A program made the translations under genes and the position numbers. Source: Leptolyngbyaceae cyanobacterium RU_5_1 (lineage in GTDB: Bacteria; Cyanobacteriota; Cyanobacteriia; Leptolyngbyales; Leptolyngbyaceae). From it: a stretch of DNA of 35,823 bases. Where the stretch lies: positions 1 to 35,823 of the forward strand of contig JAAUSG010000023.1 of assembly GCA_012034055.1 (NCBI GenBank), read 5' to 3'. How positions within the stretch are numbered: the first letter of the stretch is position 1; every line of letters begins with the position of its first letter. This document shows positions 1 to 7,920 of the stretch, in pieces. The notes beneath the pieces were generated by a model, which did not search any database, was not told the DNA's origin, and saw nothing but the letters and a program-made list of their open reading frames with translations.

Positions 1-1365
1 ATTCCCCCGTCCCATGTAGCGGTGTTGCGCATAGCCAGCCCAGCCAACCAGAGAAATCTTGGAGTTCAGACTAATAATCCCAGACACGCCAAAGGCATTA
101 ATGCTGACCGACCGACCAAAGTTGCTGTTTGCCAGATTGCTTCCCGTCGCACCAAGCGTGAACGGGTCGTCAAATTTAAGGGTGTTAGACGACGGGCTGT
201 AGGCATTGATGTACGTTAGCCCAAATCGAGTGCTGGGACTGGCATGGAAAATAACCTGAGCCAGCGCTCCGTATTGACCATCAAACAATCCATTTTTGAC
301 AAGGGGATTGTTGGCATTGGGAGCAAGATAGCCCAGATTCAACTCAACCTGATCAGTAAAGAAATGGCGCAACCCAAATCCCGTGCCCCCGGAGTAGTTA
401 TAGATGGGATTGCGCAGACCAAAGAGCGAAACCGCGCCCCCATCAAAGTAGGGGTTTAACTGAGCCGAGGCATCCAGATCAACAAAGCCGTTGCCTGCCG
501 CTGCCAGATACACATTGGTGCGAGATCCAATGGGAAAGCGATAGCGGAGCAAGCCAATCCCCAAAGCACTGCCGCTATCACCATCAAACTCAATCCGCCC
601 CTCATTGGTCAGGGTTTGCCCCAGTCCCTCGCCTCTGGCTGAACTTGTCCCCAACGGGACGACATTGTTCACCTGCAAACGGGTGGTGAGCAAATCTCGA
701 CCTGAAAAACTGGTCTCCAAATTCAGCCTGACCCGGTAGCTGAAGGTTGGAATGCGGTCTGCCTCGGTGCCATCCGCGCGATCGCCATCGAGAATGCTGA
801 CCACCCCAAAAATGGCTTCGCCAATCAGTTTGGTCGTGGTCGAAAACTGCTGCCGCTCAAGGGTGGCAGTGCGGATATCCAGAGTATCGATCCGACCGCG
901 CAAAATTGCCAGCTCTGCCGCAAATTGCTCCTGAAGTTGTTGCAGTGTGACTAAGTCTTCCTTTTTTACCAGATCCGCCGTTCCAGCCGCCAGCAACTCC
1001 TGGATCTTATCCAGACACGCATTTAGCCCAGCCGCAAACTCATAGCGGCTCAACGCCCGGCTGCCGCGAAAGGTGCGATCGGGATACCCCACAATGCAGC
1101 CATACCGTTCCACCAGGGATTGCAATGCCTGAAACGCCCAATCCGTCGGTCGCACATCCGACAGTTGGGATACCGATGTCACCTGATTCATCGGTTCGAT
1201 GTCATCATCGATAATGCTTTTTGTTAACATAATGGGTTCAGAATTAGCGTTGGTTGATGAAGATCCGGTTGGATTTTCGGTCGCGATCGCAGGTAGATCG
1301 AGAATCCAACCTGTAAGTAACAGTACTGAACTAAACAATAATGTTTTCCGAACAGAGATAGACAT
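1..1365 (-). CDS. Iron uptake porin with SLH domain (OprB-type), 3' end outside window
   Basis: The reading frame is open from the ATG at 1365 to the window edge (455 codons; C-terminus missing). It starts with a signal peptide (MSISVRKTLLFSS..., hydrophobic to about residue 25). An SLH-type segment follows at about residues 55-120, with the typical start VTSVSQLSDVRPTDWAFQAL and a later YEFAAGLNACLDKI. Next is a coiled coil (about 125-175) and a beta-barrel region rich in aromatic and glycine residues with the LNLGY and FGLTYINAY patterns of cyanobacterial OprB/carbohydrate-selective porins. This family lies in the outer membrane; the SLH part is thought to bind peptidoglycan or its polymers, and several members import iron. 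GAGGAG at 1374-1379, 8 nt upstream, supports the start. No partner gene is visible. Confidence 0.88.
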   Translation of the reverse strand, partial: MSISVRKTLLFSSVLLLTGWILDLPAIATENPTGSSSTNANSEPIMLTKSIIDDDIEPMNQVTSVSQLSDVRPTDWAFQALQSLVERYGCIVGYPDRTFRGSRALSRYEFAAGLNACLDKIQELLAAGTADLVKKEDLVTLQQLQEQFAAELAILRGRIDTLDIRTATLERQQFSTTTKLIGEAIFGVVSILDGDRADGTEADRIPTFSYRVRLNLETSFSGRDLLTTRLQVNNVVPLGTSSARGEGLGQTLTNEGRIEFDGDSGSALGIGLLRYRFPIGSRTNVYLAAAGNGFVDLDASAQLNPYFDGGAVSLFGLRNPIYNYSGGTGFGLRHFFTDQVELNLGYLAPNANNPLVKNGLFDGQYGALAQVIFHASPSTRFGLTYINAYSPSSNTLKFDDPFTLGATGSNLANSNFGRSVSINAFGVSGIISLNSKISLVGWAGYAQHRYMGRGN

Positions 1366-1452
1366 TTTGATTACTCCTCAAGGCTACAGCCCTAAACCGA
1401 ATTGATGGCTGTCAATGATGTAAGTCGAGCCAAGGTAAAGGTTTTTGGCTGG

Positions 1453-1583
1453 CTGACTGACAAATCTTTTTTGTAGGTTGGGTTGAACATCGTGAAACCC
1501 AACGCTAGTCTTGGCTTGTTGGGTTAGCGATAGCGTAACCCAACCTACGAAAGAATCGGAGTTTTGAGAGTTTTGTCAGTCAG
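1453..1583. repeat. Nested inverted-repeat element
   Basis: Two nested perfect 12-bp inverted repeats. The outer arms are CTGACTGACAAA at 1453-1464 and its complement at 1572-1583. The inner arms are GTAGGTTGGGTT at 1473-1484 and its complement at 1537-1548. The inner part resembles the AACCCAACCTAC palindromes scattered through cyanobacterial genomes. It carries no coding sequence. The rest of the spacer (1366-2008) holds the G/C-tract repeat listed next and then A/T-rich DNA (1717-2008) in which I see no gene. Confidence 0.7.
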
Positions 1584-1670
1584 TCAGGGTTTTTGGAGCA
1601 AGGTTAAGTTGCAATACTTCTCGGTTAAGGGTTTGAAGACTCTGCATCGTTCGCGAAGCGTGCGCTCTGC

Positions 1671-1716
1671 GCTCTCCCCCTAGCCCCCCTTAATAAGGGG
1701 AATTTAGGGGGATCTC
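1671..1716. repeat. G/C-tract palindromic repeat (CCCCTTAATAAGGGG core)
   Basis: Hairpin-forming repeat built from CCCCCTAG, CCCCTTAATAAGGGG and TTAGGGGG blocks. The same family appears as a longer symmetrical copy at 6441-6515 inside the transporter operon. It is a dispersed non-coding repeat, not a terminator, because no T tract follows the stem. Confidence 0.65.
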
Positions 1717-2008
1717 CGACAGGCTGCTAGGAGATAAAAATCTCTAGCTATCGATCAAACTGATTTCTCTATGAAGTGATCAGTTTCTCACCCAAGAGGC
1801 ATTGCTTGAATAGAGGCATCAAAACATTGCTCATGTAAATAACTTTCAATACATGAGGGATGAAAAGCCCTACCTGGTTGCACAATCTAAAATTGACGAG
1901 CGTGCAAACTAGAATGTAGATCAAGTAAGAATAATCTAAGTTTAATCGTAAATTGATTGATGAATAAATTTATTGCTTATTTTTGCAACATAACTCTACA
2001 CTGTTTCA

Positions 2009-2653
2009 TCAAGATGCAAGCAGTTCAAAATGAAATCCAAGCAGTAGAAATAATAAACTTGCAATTTTGGTGGAGCGATCGAGGGATGGATGCTCTAGTA
2101 ACCTTGCTAACGACTTAATAAAAACAAAGTTAGCAACAAGTCCGGTAGCCGCAAAAATGATCACAATCAGGGCTGTTACCAGCGGAGATAGGGATACCAG
2201 CAAACAGCTAAAGATGATTGCAGCCTCGATCAGAACAACCCAGCCAGCCTGCTGCAATTTTGCTGAGAACACGACAACAACGGTGAGTAGGAAACAGACT
2301 ACGTAATTTAATAGATCTAATTTAGAGTGACGGGCTAGTTTCTTGGCTGCAGGAGTTTCATCGTCATAATCCTTCATCAAGGTGTGGCGGAAGATGATGC
2401 TGTACCACTCAAAACAATCTTTCAGAAATTCAGTTAAGAGCCTGGGTGTAATTGCACCCTGAAGAGATGATCCAAATTTGCGAATTTTTTCAGGGCCAAT
2501 GATGTCTGCGATGATGGTTACAGCCCCAACAAACTGCATGGTTCTTCCCAACCGGCCCCACCAAAAAATACTCACACCCCAAATGGTTGAGTGTGGCGAT
2601 AAATGTCCAGACCACCATAACGCCCAGGCCTCAAAAATGCTAATTTCGTTCAC
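2009..2653 (-). CDS. Conserved membrane protein of unknown function
   Basis: 214 residues, GTG start at 2653 with AGAGGTG at 2666-2672 as a loosely spaced ribosome binding site. The N-terminus is rich in Trp (ALWWSGHLSPHSTIWGVSIFWWGRLGR) and leads into a hydrophobic stretch with FVGAVTIIADIIGPEKI. A soluble stretch follows (about 60-110) and then three or four hydrophobic helices (LLNYVVCFLLTVVVVFS, VVLIEAAIIFSCLLV, PLVTALIVIIFAATGLVANF, IASLLFLLLGFHFEL). I recall similar hypothetical proteins in cyanobacteria but no named function. It is isolated, with repeats on both sides, so context gives no hint. A short overlapping ATG at 2660 is out of frame and closes at once. Confidence 0.65.
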   Translation of the reverse strand: MNEISIFEAWALWWSGHLSPHSTIWGVSIFWWGRLGRTMQFVGAVTIIADIIGPEKIRKFGSSLQGAITPRLLTEFLKDCFEWYSIIFRHTLMKDYDDETPAAKKLARHSKLDLLNYVVCFLLTVVVVFSAKLQQAGWVVLIEAAIIFSCLLVSLSPLVTALIVIIFAATGLVANFVFIKSLARLLEHPSLDRSTKIASLLFLLLGFHFELLAS

Positions 2654-2709
2654 TTATCATGCGTTCACCTCTAGCAAATACAACATTTGTTCATCCCAAT
2701 GATTACCTG

Positions 2710-2823
2710 CTGTAAATATTCCGGTGACGTAGGGGCAGGTTTTGTCAAAGGTCTCGCTAATATCCCCAGATTGTCTACCAAACCTGCCCCTACAGAGACT
2801 GTCCATCACCAGAAAATTTACAG
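2710..2823. mobile_element. MITE-like element, complete copy
   Basis: 114 bp without coding capacity. Outer 18-bp terminal inverted repeats (CTGTAAATATTCCGGTGA at 2710-2727; imperfect complement at 2806-2823, 16 of 18 matching) enclose perfect 14-bp inner arms (GTAGGGGCAGGTTT at 2729-2742 and complement at 2780-2793). A second copy in the same orientation runs off the end of the window at 35751, and a diverged copy of the inner part lies at 17867-17932. I see no clear target duplication. Confidence 0.65.
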
Positions 2824-2832
2824 GCGGAATGG

Positions 2833-4332
2833 TCATGAATTTACGCCCAAGTTTATTAGTGTTTCTTTGGCTCCAAGCTCATGCAAGTTACGGAGGTGGC
2901 TCGTGACTGCCTGAACGAAACGGGATGACTGGGATAAATCGCCAAAAATTTCGGATAGGCTGAGTAAAGGTCTGGGATCGGAGCCGCCCGATCGCGCCTG
3001 TTGCATCAGGATGTCTGCCATTGGGTCATCGATCGCGATCGGATTCCCCTGATCGTCCTGTCCCTGCAGATACCGAAACCAGGCCGCCACCGTCAGGCTC
3101 AGGTAGTCGATCGCGCCTCCCTGTCCGAGGGCATCCCGCAGAGAACCCAGCACAAACTTCGGCATCTTAGCAGCGCTGTTCAGACACAGACGTGGCAGTT
3201 GATCGCGAATTTTGGGATTGGCAAAGCGTTCAATTAAAGCCTGCTTGTAATCATCTAAGTCAATTCCGGGAACGGGCTGCAGCGTCGGTGTAACTTCATG
3301 CATCAGGCGATCGACCACTTGCCGAATCAACGGATCTGCCATTGTCTCGTGAACATTGGTGTAACCCATTAACGTACCAAGATAGCCAATCAATAAGTGA
3401 CTGGCGTTGAGTAACCGAATCTTCATCATCTCGTAGGGATGAACATCAGCGGTGAATTGCACACCCACCGCTTCTAACTCCGGTCTGCCAGCCGAGAAGT
3501 GGTCCTCAACAACCCATTGCAGAAAGGGTTCGGCAACGACGGGGTAGGCATCCTCAATCCCGAACTGGTCTGCCACCATTGCGATGTCGGCGGGAGTTGT
3601 GGCTGGCGTAATGCGATCGACCATGCAGTTGGGGAAGGCCACGTTCTCAGCAATCCAGTGCCCCAATTCGCGATCGCGGAGGGTTGCAAAGGCAGCCAGC
3701 ATTTTGCGGGCGATCGTGCCATTCCCCTGTAGATTGTCACAGGACAAGACCGTAAACGGCTCCAATCCCTGCCGACAGCGCTGATCCAGTGCCGCTGTGA
3801 GAAACCCAAACACACCGATTGGGGACTCTGGGTGCTGCAAATCGTGCTGAATCGTGGGATGGTTGGCATCCAATTCGCCACTGCCTTCGATGTAGTAGTA
3901 CCCACCTTCCGTAATCGTCAGGGTAACGATCCGGCATTTGGGATCGGTCATCGCATCAATCACCGCCTGCGGGTTGTCCGGTGCAAACAGGTATTTGGTA
4001 ATCGCACCGATGACGCGGGCGTTGTCTGTGGCGGGCGATCGCTCAACCAGCGTATACAAACAATCTTGAGCCTGCAGCGCATCTCGCATTCGTTTGTCGA
4101 ATTCCAGCAAGCCGACACCACAGATCCCCCAACGACTGTCGGAACTCTGATGCGCGTAGTTATCCAGGTAGAGCGCTTGGTGGGCGCGATGAAATCCACC
4201 CACACCGATATGCACAATGCCATTGGTGAGCCGCTGGCGATCGTAGGCAGGGATGCGCACCGGATCGGGTAACTTAAACAGAGAAGCCTGATTCAGCTTA
4301 ATAGTTGAGCTTGTGTGGGTGTTGCTGTTCAT
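2833..4332 (-). CDS. Mannitol dehydrogenase family polyol:NAD oxidoreductase
   Basis: 499 residues, in the normal range for the polyol-specific long-chain dehydrogenases (mannitol 2-dehydrogenase, arabinitol 4-dehydrogenase, fructuronate reductase). The Rossmann motif is GVGGFHRAHQ near residues 43-52. SCDNLQGNG and VDRITPATT follow, and the family catalytic signature K-x4-N-x2-H is seen as KIRLLNASH near residue 305. The enzyme oxidises a sugar alcohol to a ketose in the cytoplasm. The exact substrate cannot be read from sequence; mannitol, sorbitol or D-arabinitol fit the context. I use the ATG at 4332 (MNSNTH...); in-frame ATGs exist at 4341 and 4416. The gene overlaps the end of the ATPase gene by 35 bp, which indicates translational coupling at the end of the transporter operon. 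Confidence 0.88.
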   Translation of the reverse strand: MNSNTHTSSTIKLNQASLFKLPDPVRIPAYDRQRLTNGIVHIGVGGFHRAHQALYLDNYAHQSSDSRWGICGVGLLEFDKRMRDALQAQDCLYTLVERSPATDNARVIGAITKYLFAPDNPQAVIDAMTDPKCRIVTLTITEGGYYYIEGSGELDANHPTIQHDLQHPESPIGVFGFLTAALDQRCRQGLEPFTVLSCDNLQGNGTIARKMLAAFATLRDRELGHWIAENVAFPNCMVDRITPATTPADIAMVADQFGIEDAYPVVAEPFLQWVVEDHFSAGRPELEAVGVQFTADVHPYEMMKIRLLNASHLLIGYLGTLMGYTNVHETMADPLIRQVVDRLMHEVTPTLQPVPGIDLDDYKQALIERFANPKIRDQLPRLCLNSAAKMPKFVLGSLRDALGQGGAIDYLSLTVAAWFRYLQGQDDQGNPIAIDDPMADILMQQARSGGSDPRPLLSLSEIFGDLSQSSRFVQAVTSHLRNLHELGAKETLINLGVNS

Positions 4333-5446
4333 GAGATCCATTCTGGGTGAGGTGATGACGATAGGTTTTGGGAATGGCCGCACCGTTGGCATCAAACAAG
4401 TGACAAAGATTGCCATTGATGTGAATGGGAATGCGATCGTGCATTTGACTCATGTTATCGCCATCCGTTTGCACCGTTAGTGTTTCACCCCCTGCAACTT
4501 TGACATAGAGGTAGGTTTCTCCCCCTAACCGTTCTACAACCAGCACGTCTCCCATTATGGTTGCGTTGGTTTGATCAACCCGTAAATGCTCAGGGCGAAT
4601 TCCGAGCGTGGCGCTATCGCCAACGGATATACTTCCAGGTTCGACTGGAATAGTCACCCTTGCGTCACTCGGAAGTTTGACGATTGTGCCAGAATCATTC
4701 ACAGATGATACCGTAACCGCCAGAAAGTTCATTCGAGGTGAACCAATAAACCCGGCAACAAAGAGGTTACGGGGATGGTGATACAGTTCTAACGGTGAGC
4801 CAACTTGCTCCACAATCCCGCCCTGCAACACCACAATCTTGTCCGCCAGCGTCATCGCCTCTACCTGATCGTGCGTCACGTAAATCATCGTAGATTGCAG
4901 GCTGTCATGCAGCCCAGCCAGTTCAATCCGCATCTGCACCCGCAACGCCGCATCCAGGTTAGACAACGGCTCATCAAACAAAAAGACTTTGGGATTGCGC
5001 ACCAGTGCCCGACCGATCGCCACCCGCTGCCGCTGTCCACCCGATAGTTCCTTCGGTTTCCGATTCAAGAGTGCCTCCAACTGCAGAATCCGAGCAACGT
5101 CCCGTGCTTTTTCATACCGTTGTTGCTTCGATATTCCAGCCAACCGCAGGCTAAACGCCATATTCTCCGCCACCGTCATGTGCGGATACAGCGCGTAAGT
5201 TTGGAACACCATTGCCAATCCCCGCTTATCCGGAGGCACATCGTTCACCTTTTCGCCATCAATCAACAGATCGCCAGCAGAGATTTCCTCCAACCCAGCA
5301 ATCATACGCAGTAAGGTGGATTTCCCGCATCCCGATGGCCCGACAAACACCACAAACTCGCGATCGTCGATCTCCAGATCAACCCCTTTGATGATTTCAA
5401 CATCGGTATACCGTTTATGGATATCTCTTAACGTAACTGTAGACAT
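4298..5446 (-). CDS. Polyol/sugar ABC transporter ATP-binding protein (MalK/SmoK type)
   Basis: 382 residues. Walker A GPSGCGKST (36-44), Q-loop VFQTYALYPHMTV, signature LSGGQRQRVAIGRAL (about 134), Walker B VFLFDEPLSNLDA (about 154) and switch His in YVTHDQVEAM. The C-terminal part (about 235-360) is the MalK-type OB/TOBE region with LGIRPEHLRV. It should power import through the two permeases encoded upstream. The last ~15 residues (Gln/His-rich) go beyond the usual end and overlap the dehydrogenase start. MalK-type subunits of this class are often shared by several transporters, so it may also serve other uptake systems. Confidence 0.92.
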   Translation of the reverse strand: MSTVTLRDIHKRYTDVEIIKGVDLEIDDREFVVFVGPSGCGKSTLLRMIAGLEEISAGDLLIDGEKVNDVPPDKRGLAMVFQTYALYPHMTVAENMAFSLRLAGISKQQRYEKARDVARILQLEALLNRKPKELSGGQRQRVAIGRALVRNPKVFLFDEPLSNLDAALRVQMRIELAGLHDSLQSTMIYVTHDQVEAMTLADKIVVLQGGIVEQVGSPLELYHHPRNLFVAGFIGSPRMNFLAVTVSSVNDSGTIVKLPSDARVTIPVEPGSISVGDSATLGIRPEHLRVDQTNATIMGDVLVVERLGGETYLYVKVAGGETLTVQTDGDNMSQMHDRIPIHINGNLCHLFDANGAAIPKTYRHHLTQNGSHEQQHPHKLNY

Positions 5447-5465
5447 AAACTGCTCCTATTCAGGC

Positions 5466-5535
5466 ACAAAGTAAGAAGTAAACAGTGGGAAGTAAAAAGT
5501 GCGAAGTGCGAAGTAAAAGTGCGAAGTGCGAAGTT
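5466..5535. repeat. Short tandem repeat, AAGTGCGAAGTGCGAAGT type
   Basis: Degenerate 7-bp tandem repeats (GTGCGAA) fill most of the 102-bp gap between the MalG-like permease and the ATPase gene. The complementary version (CTTCGCA) occurs at 10321-10345 downstream of the SDR gene. Non-coding. Confidence 0.6.
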
Positions 5536-5548
5536 TATTCGTCATTCG

Positions 5549-6370
5549 TCATTTGACTGCTCCAAAGGTGAGACCTCGAACCAATTGCCGTTGACTCAGC
5601 CAACCAAAGATCAGAATTGGCGCGATCGCCAGGGTGGAGGCGGCTGACAGTTTGGCCCAAAATAATCCTTGGGGGCTGGAGAAGGAGGCAATAAATGCGG
5701 TTAGCGGAGCGGCGTCGGCGGTGGTCAGGTTGAGGCTCCAAAAGGCTTCGTTCCAGGACAGGATAATTGACAGCAGTGCGGTGGAGGCAATTCCCGGTAA
5801 GGCGAGGGGCAGCAAGACATGGCGCAGTTCCTGTTGAGTGGTTGCACCATCCATGCGATCGGCTTCCAAAATCTCTTTGGGAACTTCTTTGAAAAAGCTG
5901 TAGATCATCCAGACCACAATCGGTAAGTTGATCAGGGTGTAGATAATAATCAACCCAATCCGGGTATCCAATAAACCGGCGTTGCGACACAGGATGTAAA
6001 TGGGAACCAGGACACCCACAGGCGGTAGCATTTTGGTGGACAGCATCCATAACAGCGTTCCCTTGGTGCGCTTGGTAGGGAAGAATGCCATCGCGTAGGC
6101 TGCCGGAATCGCCAGCAAGAGTGAGAGTAGGGTTGAACCGACCGACACCGCGACGCTGTTGAAGGCGTAATTGAAGTAGTCAGCGCGATCTTGAATGGCC
6201 ACGTAGTTTTCCAAGGTCGGTTGGAACACCAGTTGTGGGGGAGTTGCTACAGCAGCGACTTCAGTTTTGAAACTGGTGATGAACATCCAAAAAATTGGGA
6301 AAAACAATAGACAAGCAACCAACCAGCCCAGTAATGTGAGTAGCCAATGACGAGACGTTTTTTGTGCCAT
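5549..6370 (-). CDS. Polyol/sugar ABC transporter permease (MalG/SmoG type)
   Basis: 273 residues with six predicted transmembrane helices, beginning with LLTLLGWLVACLLFFPIFWMFITSF and ending FGWLSQRQLVRGLTFGAVK, the common end of MalG-type permeases. The cytoplasmic EAA loop that docks on the ATPase is EADRMDGATTQQELRHVLL near residues 167-186. It forms the channel with the MalF-type partner encoded upstream. The start at 6370 has no strong ribosome binding site (GGAA only). A 206-bp gap with a palindromic repeat separates it from the upstream permease gene. Confidence 0.9.
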   Translation of the reverse strand: MAQKTSRHWLLTLLGWLVACLLFFPIFWMFITSFKTEVAAVATPPQLVFQPTLENYVAIQDRADYFNYAFNSVAVSVGSTLLSLLLAIPAAYAMAFFPTKRTKGTLLWMLSTKMLPPVGVLVPIYILCRNAGLLDTRIGLIIIYTLINLPIVVWMIYSFFKEVPKEILEADRMDGATTQQELRHVLLPLALPGIASTALLSIILSWNEAFWSLNLTTADAAPLTAFIASFSSPQGLFWAKLSAASTLAIAPILIFGWLSQRQLVRGLTFGAVK

Positions 6371-6440
6371 TGTTCCGTATCCAAACTAGGTATCTATGAG
6401 GATGCTTTAAAGGTCTTACTGTGTGTGGCAAAACATGAAA

Positions 6441-6515
6441 GATCCCCCTAAATCCCCCTTAATAAGGGGGACTTTGAGTCGATTTCCCCCTTATTAAGGG
6501 GGGCTAGGGGGGATC
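6441..6515. repeat. Symmetrical G/C-tract palindrome inside the transporter operon
   Basis: Two inverted copies of a GATCCCCCTA-CCCCCTTAATAAGGGGG unit facing each other across a short centre. The whole 75 bp can fold as one long stem or two hairpins. Related to the copy at 1671-1716. It lies between the two permease genes and may affect mRNA processing or decay there. Confidence 0.65.
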
Positions 6516-6576
6516 GCTGAGTGTTTGGCATCACAAACCATATCTTTTCAAACAACCTTTGAATCAACTATCGAAA

Positions 6577-7497
6577 TCAGGTATCTAAATTTCGCGCGAC
6601 ACTGCGCATCAAAAAGATTGCAACAATGTTAGCCAGAATTACGGCAATCAATCCCCCCGCTGAGGCACCGCCCACATCAAATTCCAGCAGGGCTTTCAGG
6701 AAAATGTAATAAGCAAGGTTGGTGGTTGCCAGTCCTGGACCACCCCCGGTCGTGACGAAAATTTCCGCAAAGATGGTGAGAAAGAAAATGGTTTCGATCA
6801 TCGCCACCACCGCGATCGCGCGACTGAGGTGGGGCAACATCACAAATCGGAAGAGGGCGATCGGGTTGGCTCCATCCATGCGTGCCGCCTCAAGTTGTTC
6901 GTGATCTAGAGATTGAATGGCCGTGAGCAGAATCAGCAGGGCAAAGGGCAGCCACTCCCAGGAAACGATGATGATGATGGCCAGCAACGGGAAATCGGCA
7001 AACCAGTCGATCGCCCCCAGTCCCAACCCTCTGGTAATCTGAGCAAACAGCCCATTCACCGGATGCATCAGCATGTTCTTCCAGATCAGAGCGCTGACCG
7101 TGGGCATCACGAAAAACGGCGAGATGGCCAGCACTCGCGCAATTCCTTGCCCCCAGAAGTCCTGGTCAAACAGAACGGCGAGCAGGGTGCCCAGTCCGAT
7201 CGTAATTACCAGCACCGCGACGACCAGAATGATGGTGGTGCCAATGGAAATCCAGAACCCTGGATCACTGAGAATGAACGTGAAATTGTCAATGCCAATG
7301 AACTTCTGCGCATCTGGATTGAGCAGGTTATAGCGCTGGAAAGAAAACCAGATCGTCATCACCAGCGGCACAATCATCCACAGCAGCAGAGCAATCACAG
7401 ACGGGGCAACCAGCGGTAAGGTTGACACCTGCCGCGTTGTTTGAGGGCGGCTGGGCGGCGTTTTGTGTTCAGGTCGGACGACAACTGAGGAAGACAT
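6577..7497 (-). CDS. Polyol/sugar ABC transporter permease (MalF/SmoF type)
   Basis: 306 residues. A polar N-terminal tail of ~25 residues is followed by six transmembrane helices; the first is LVAPSVIALLLWMIVPLVMTIWFSF. The periplasmic loop YNLLNPDAQKFIGIDNFTFIL is typical of MalF-like permeases of the mannitol/sorbitol group. The EAA loop is EAARMDGANPIALFRFVML near residues 205-223. It pairs with the MalG-type protein downstream. No ribosome binding site precedes the ATG at 7497, but the family N-terminus fits this start. A 423-bp repeat-filled gap separates it from the binding-protein gene. Confidence 0.9.
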   Translation of the reverse strand: MSSSVVVRPEHKTPPSRPQTTRQVSTLPLVAPSVIALLLWMIVPLVMTIWFSFQRYNLLNPDAQKFIGIDNFTFILSDPGFWISIGTTIILVVAVLVITIGLGTLLAVLFDQDFWGQGIARVLAISPFFVMPTVSALIWKNMLMHPVNGLFAQITRGLGLGAIDWFADFPLLAIIIIVSWEWLPFALLILLTAIQSLDHEQLEAARMDGANPIALFRFVMLPHLSRAIAVVAMIETIFFLTIFAEIFVTTGGGPGLATTNLAYYIFLKALLEFDVGGASAGGLIAVILANIVAIFLMRSVARNLDT

Positions 7498-7589
7498 AAT
7501 TTAGGAATATAAAAGGTTTACTAAACGATCAGAAATGTTGGTTTCCTGCCTACAGCACTCTCTATTGAGGTTACAGTAGATACACATCT

Positions 7590-7865
7590 CGCCAAACGCC
7601 CTTTCCGGGGGACTTCCCCCCGGTCCCCCGCCTCTTGGGGTCTTAACTCCCCCAAACCCCCCGAAAGGGATTGATTTTGATTTGCACAGACTGGGGTAGA
7701 AATATCCAGTCTGGTTGTACCGAGGTCTTCTGCATTTCACCGTCAACACCTTCTGGAGGGGGGTTCGGGGGCAAAGAAGCTTTGTACTGACGCGGTGCCA
7801 GGACAAAGTTCTTTGGGGCAGCCGTCCCCTGAGTTCGGGGGGTTTGGGGGGTTGCCCCCAAGGGT
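7590..7865. repeat. GC-rich dispersed repeat with inverted blocks, no gene
   Basis: The 423-bp gap between the binding-protein and permease genes is dominated by G and C runs: CCCTTTCCGGGGG near 7600 answered by CCCCCCGAAAGGG near 7660, and further runs GGAGGGGGGTTCGGGGG near 7755 and GTTCGGGGGGTTTGGGGGG near 7835. Weak frames of 70-100 codons across it are low-complexity and on both strands, and I do not call them genes. It looks like a repeat element inserted into the operon. Confidence 0.6.
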
Positions 7866-7920
7866 CGGATTTAGTGAGATTTGCGTGTACACGGCATTTT
7901 ATTAAAGGAAACAGGGGAAA

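Noticed and set aside
6913-7419. 168-codon frame antisense to the MalF-type permease
   Set aside because: Extremely Gln/Arg/His/Asn-rich translation typical of the reverse strand of a membrane-protein gene; no start signal or family.
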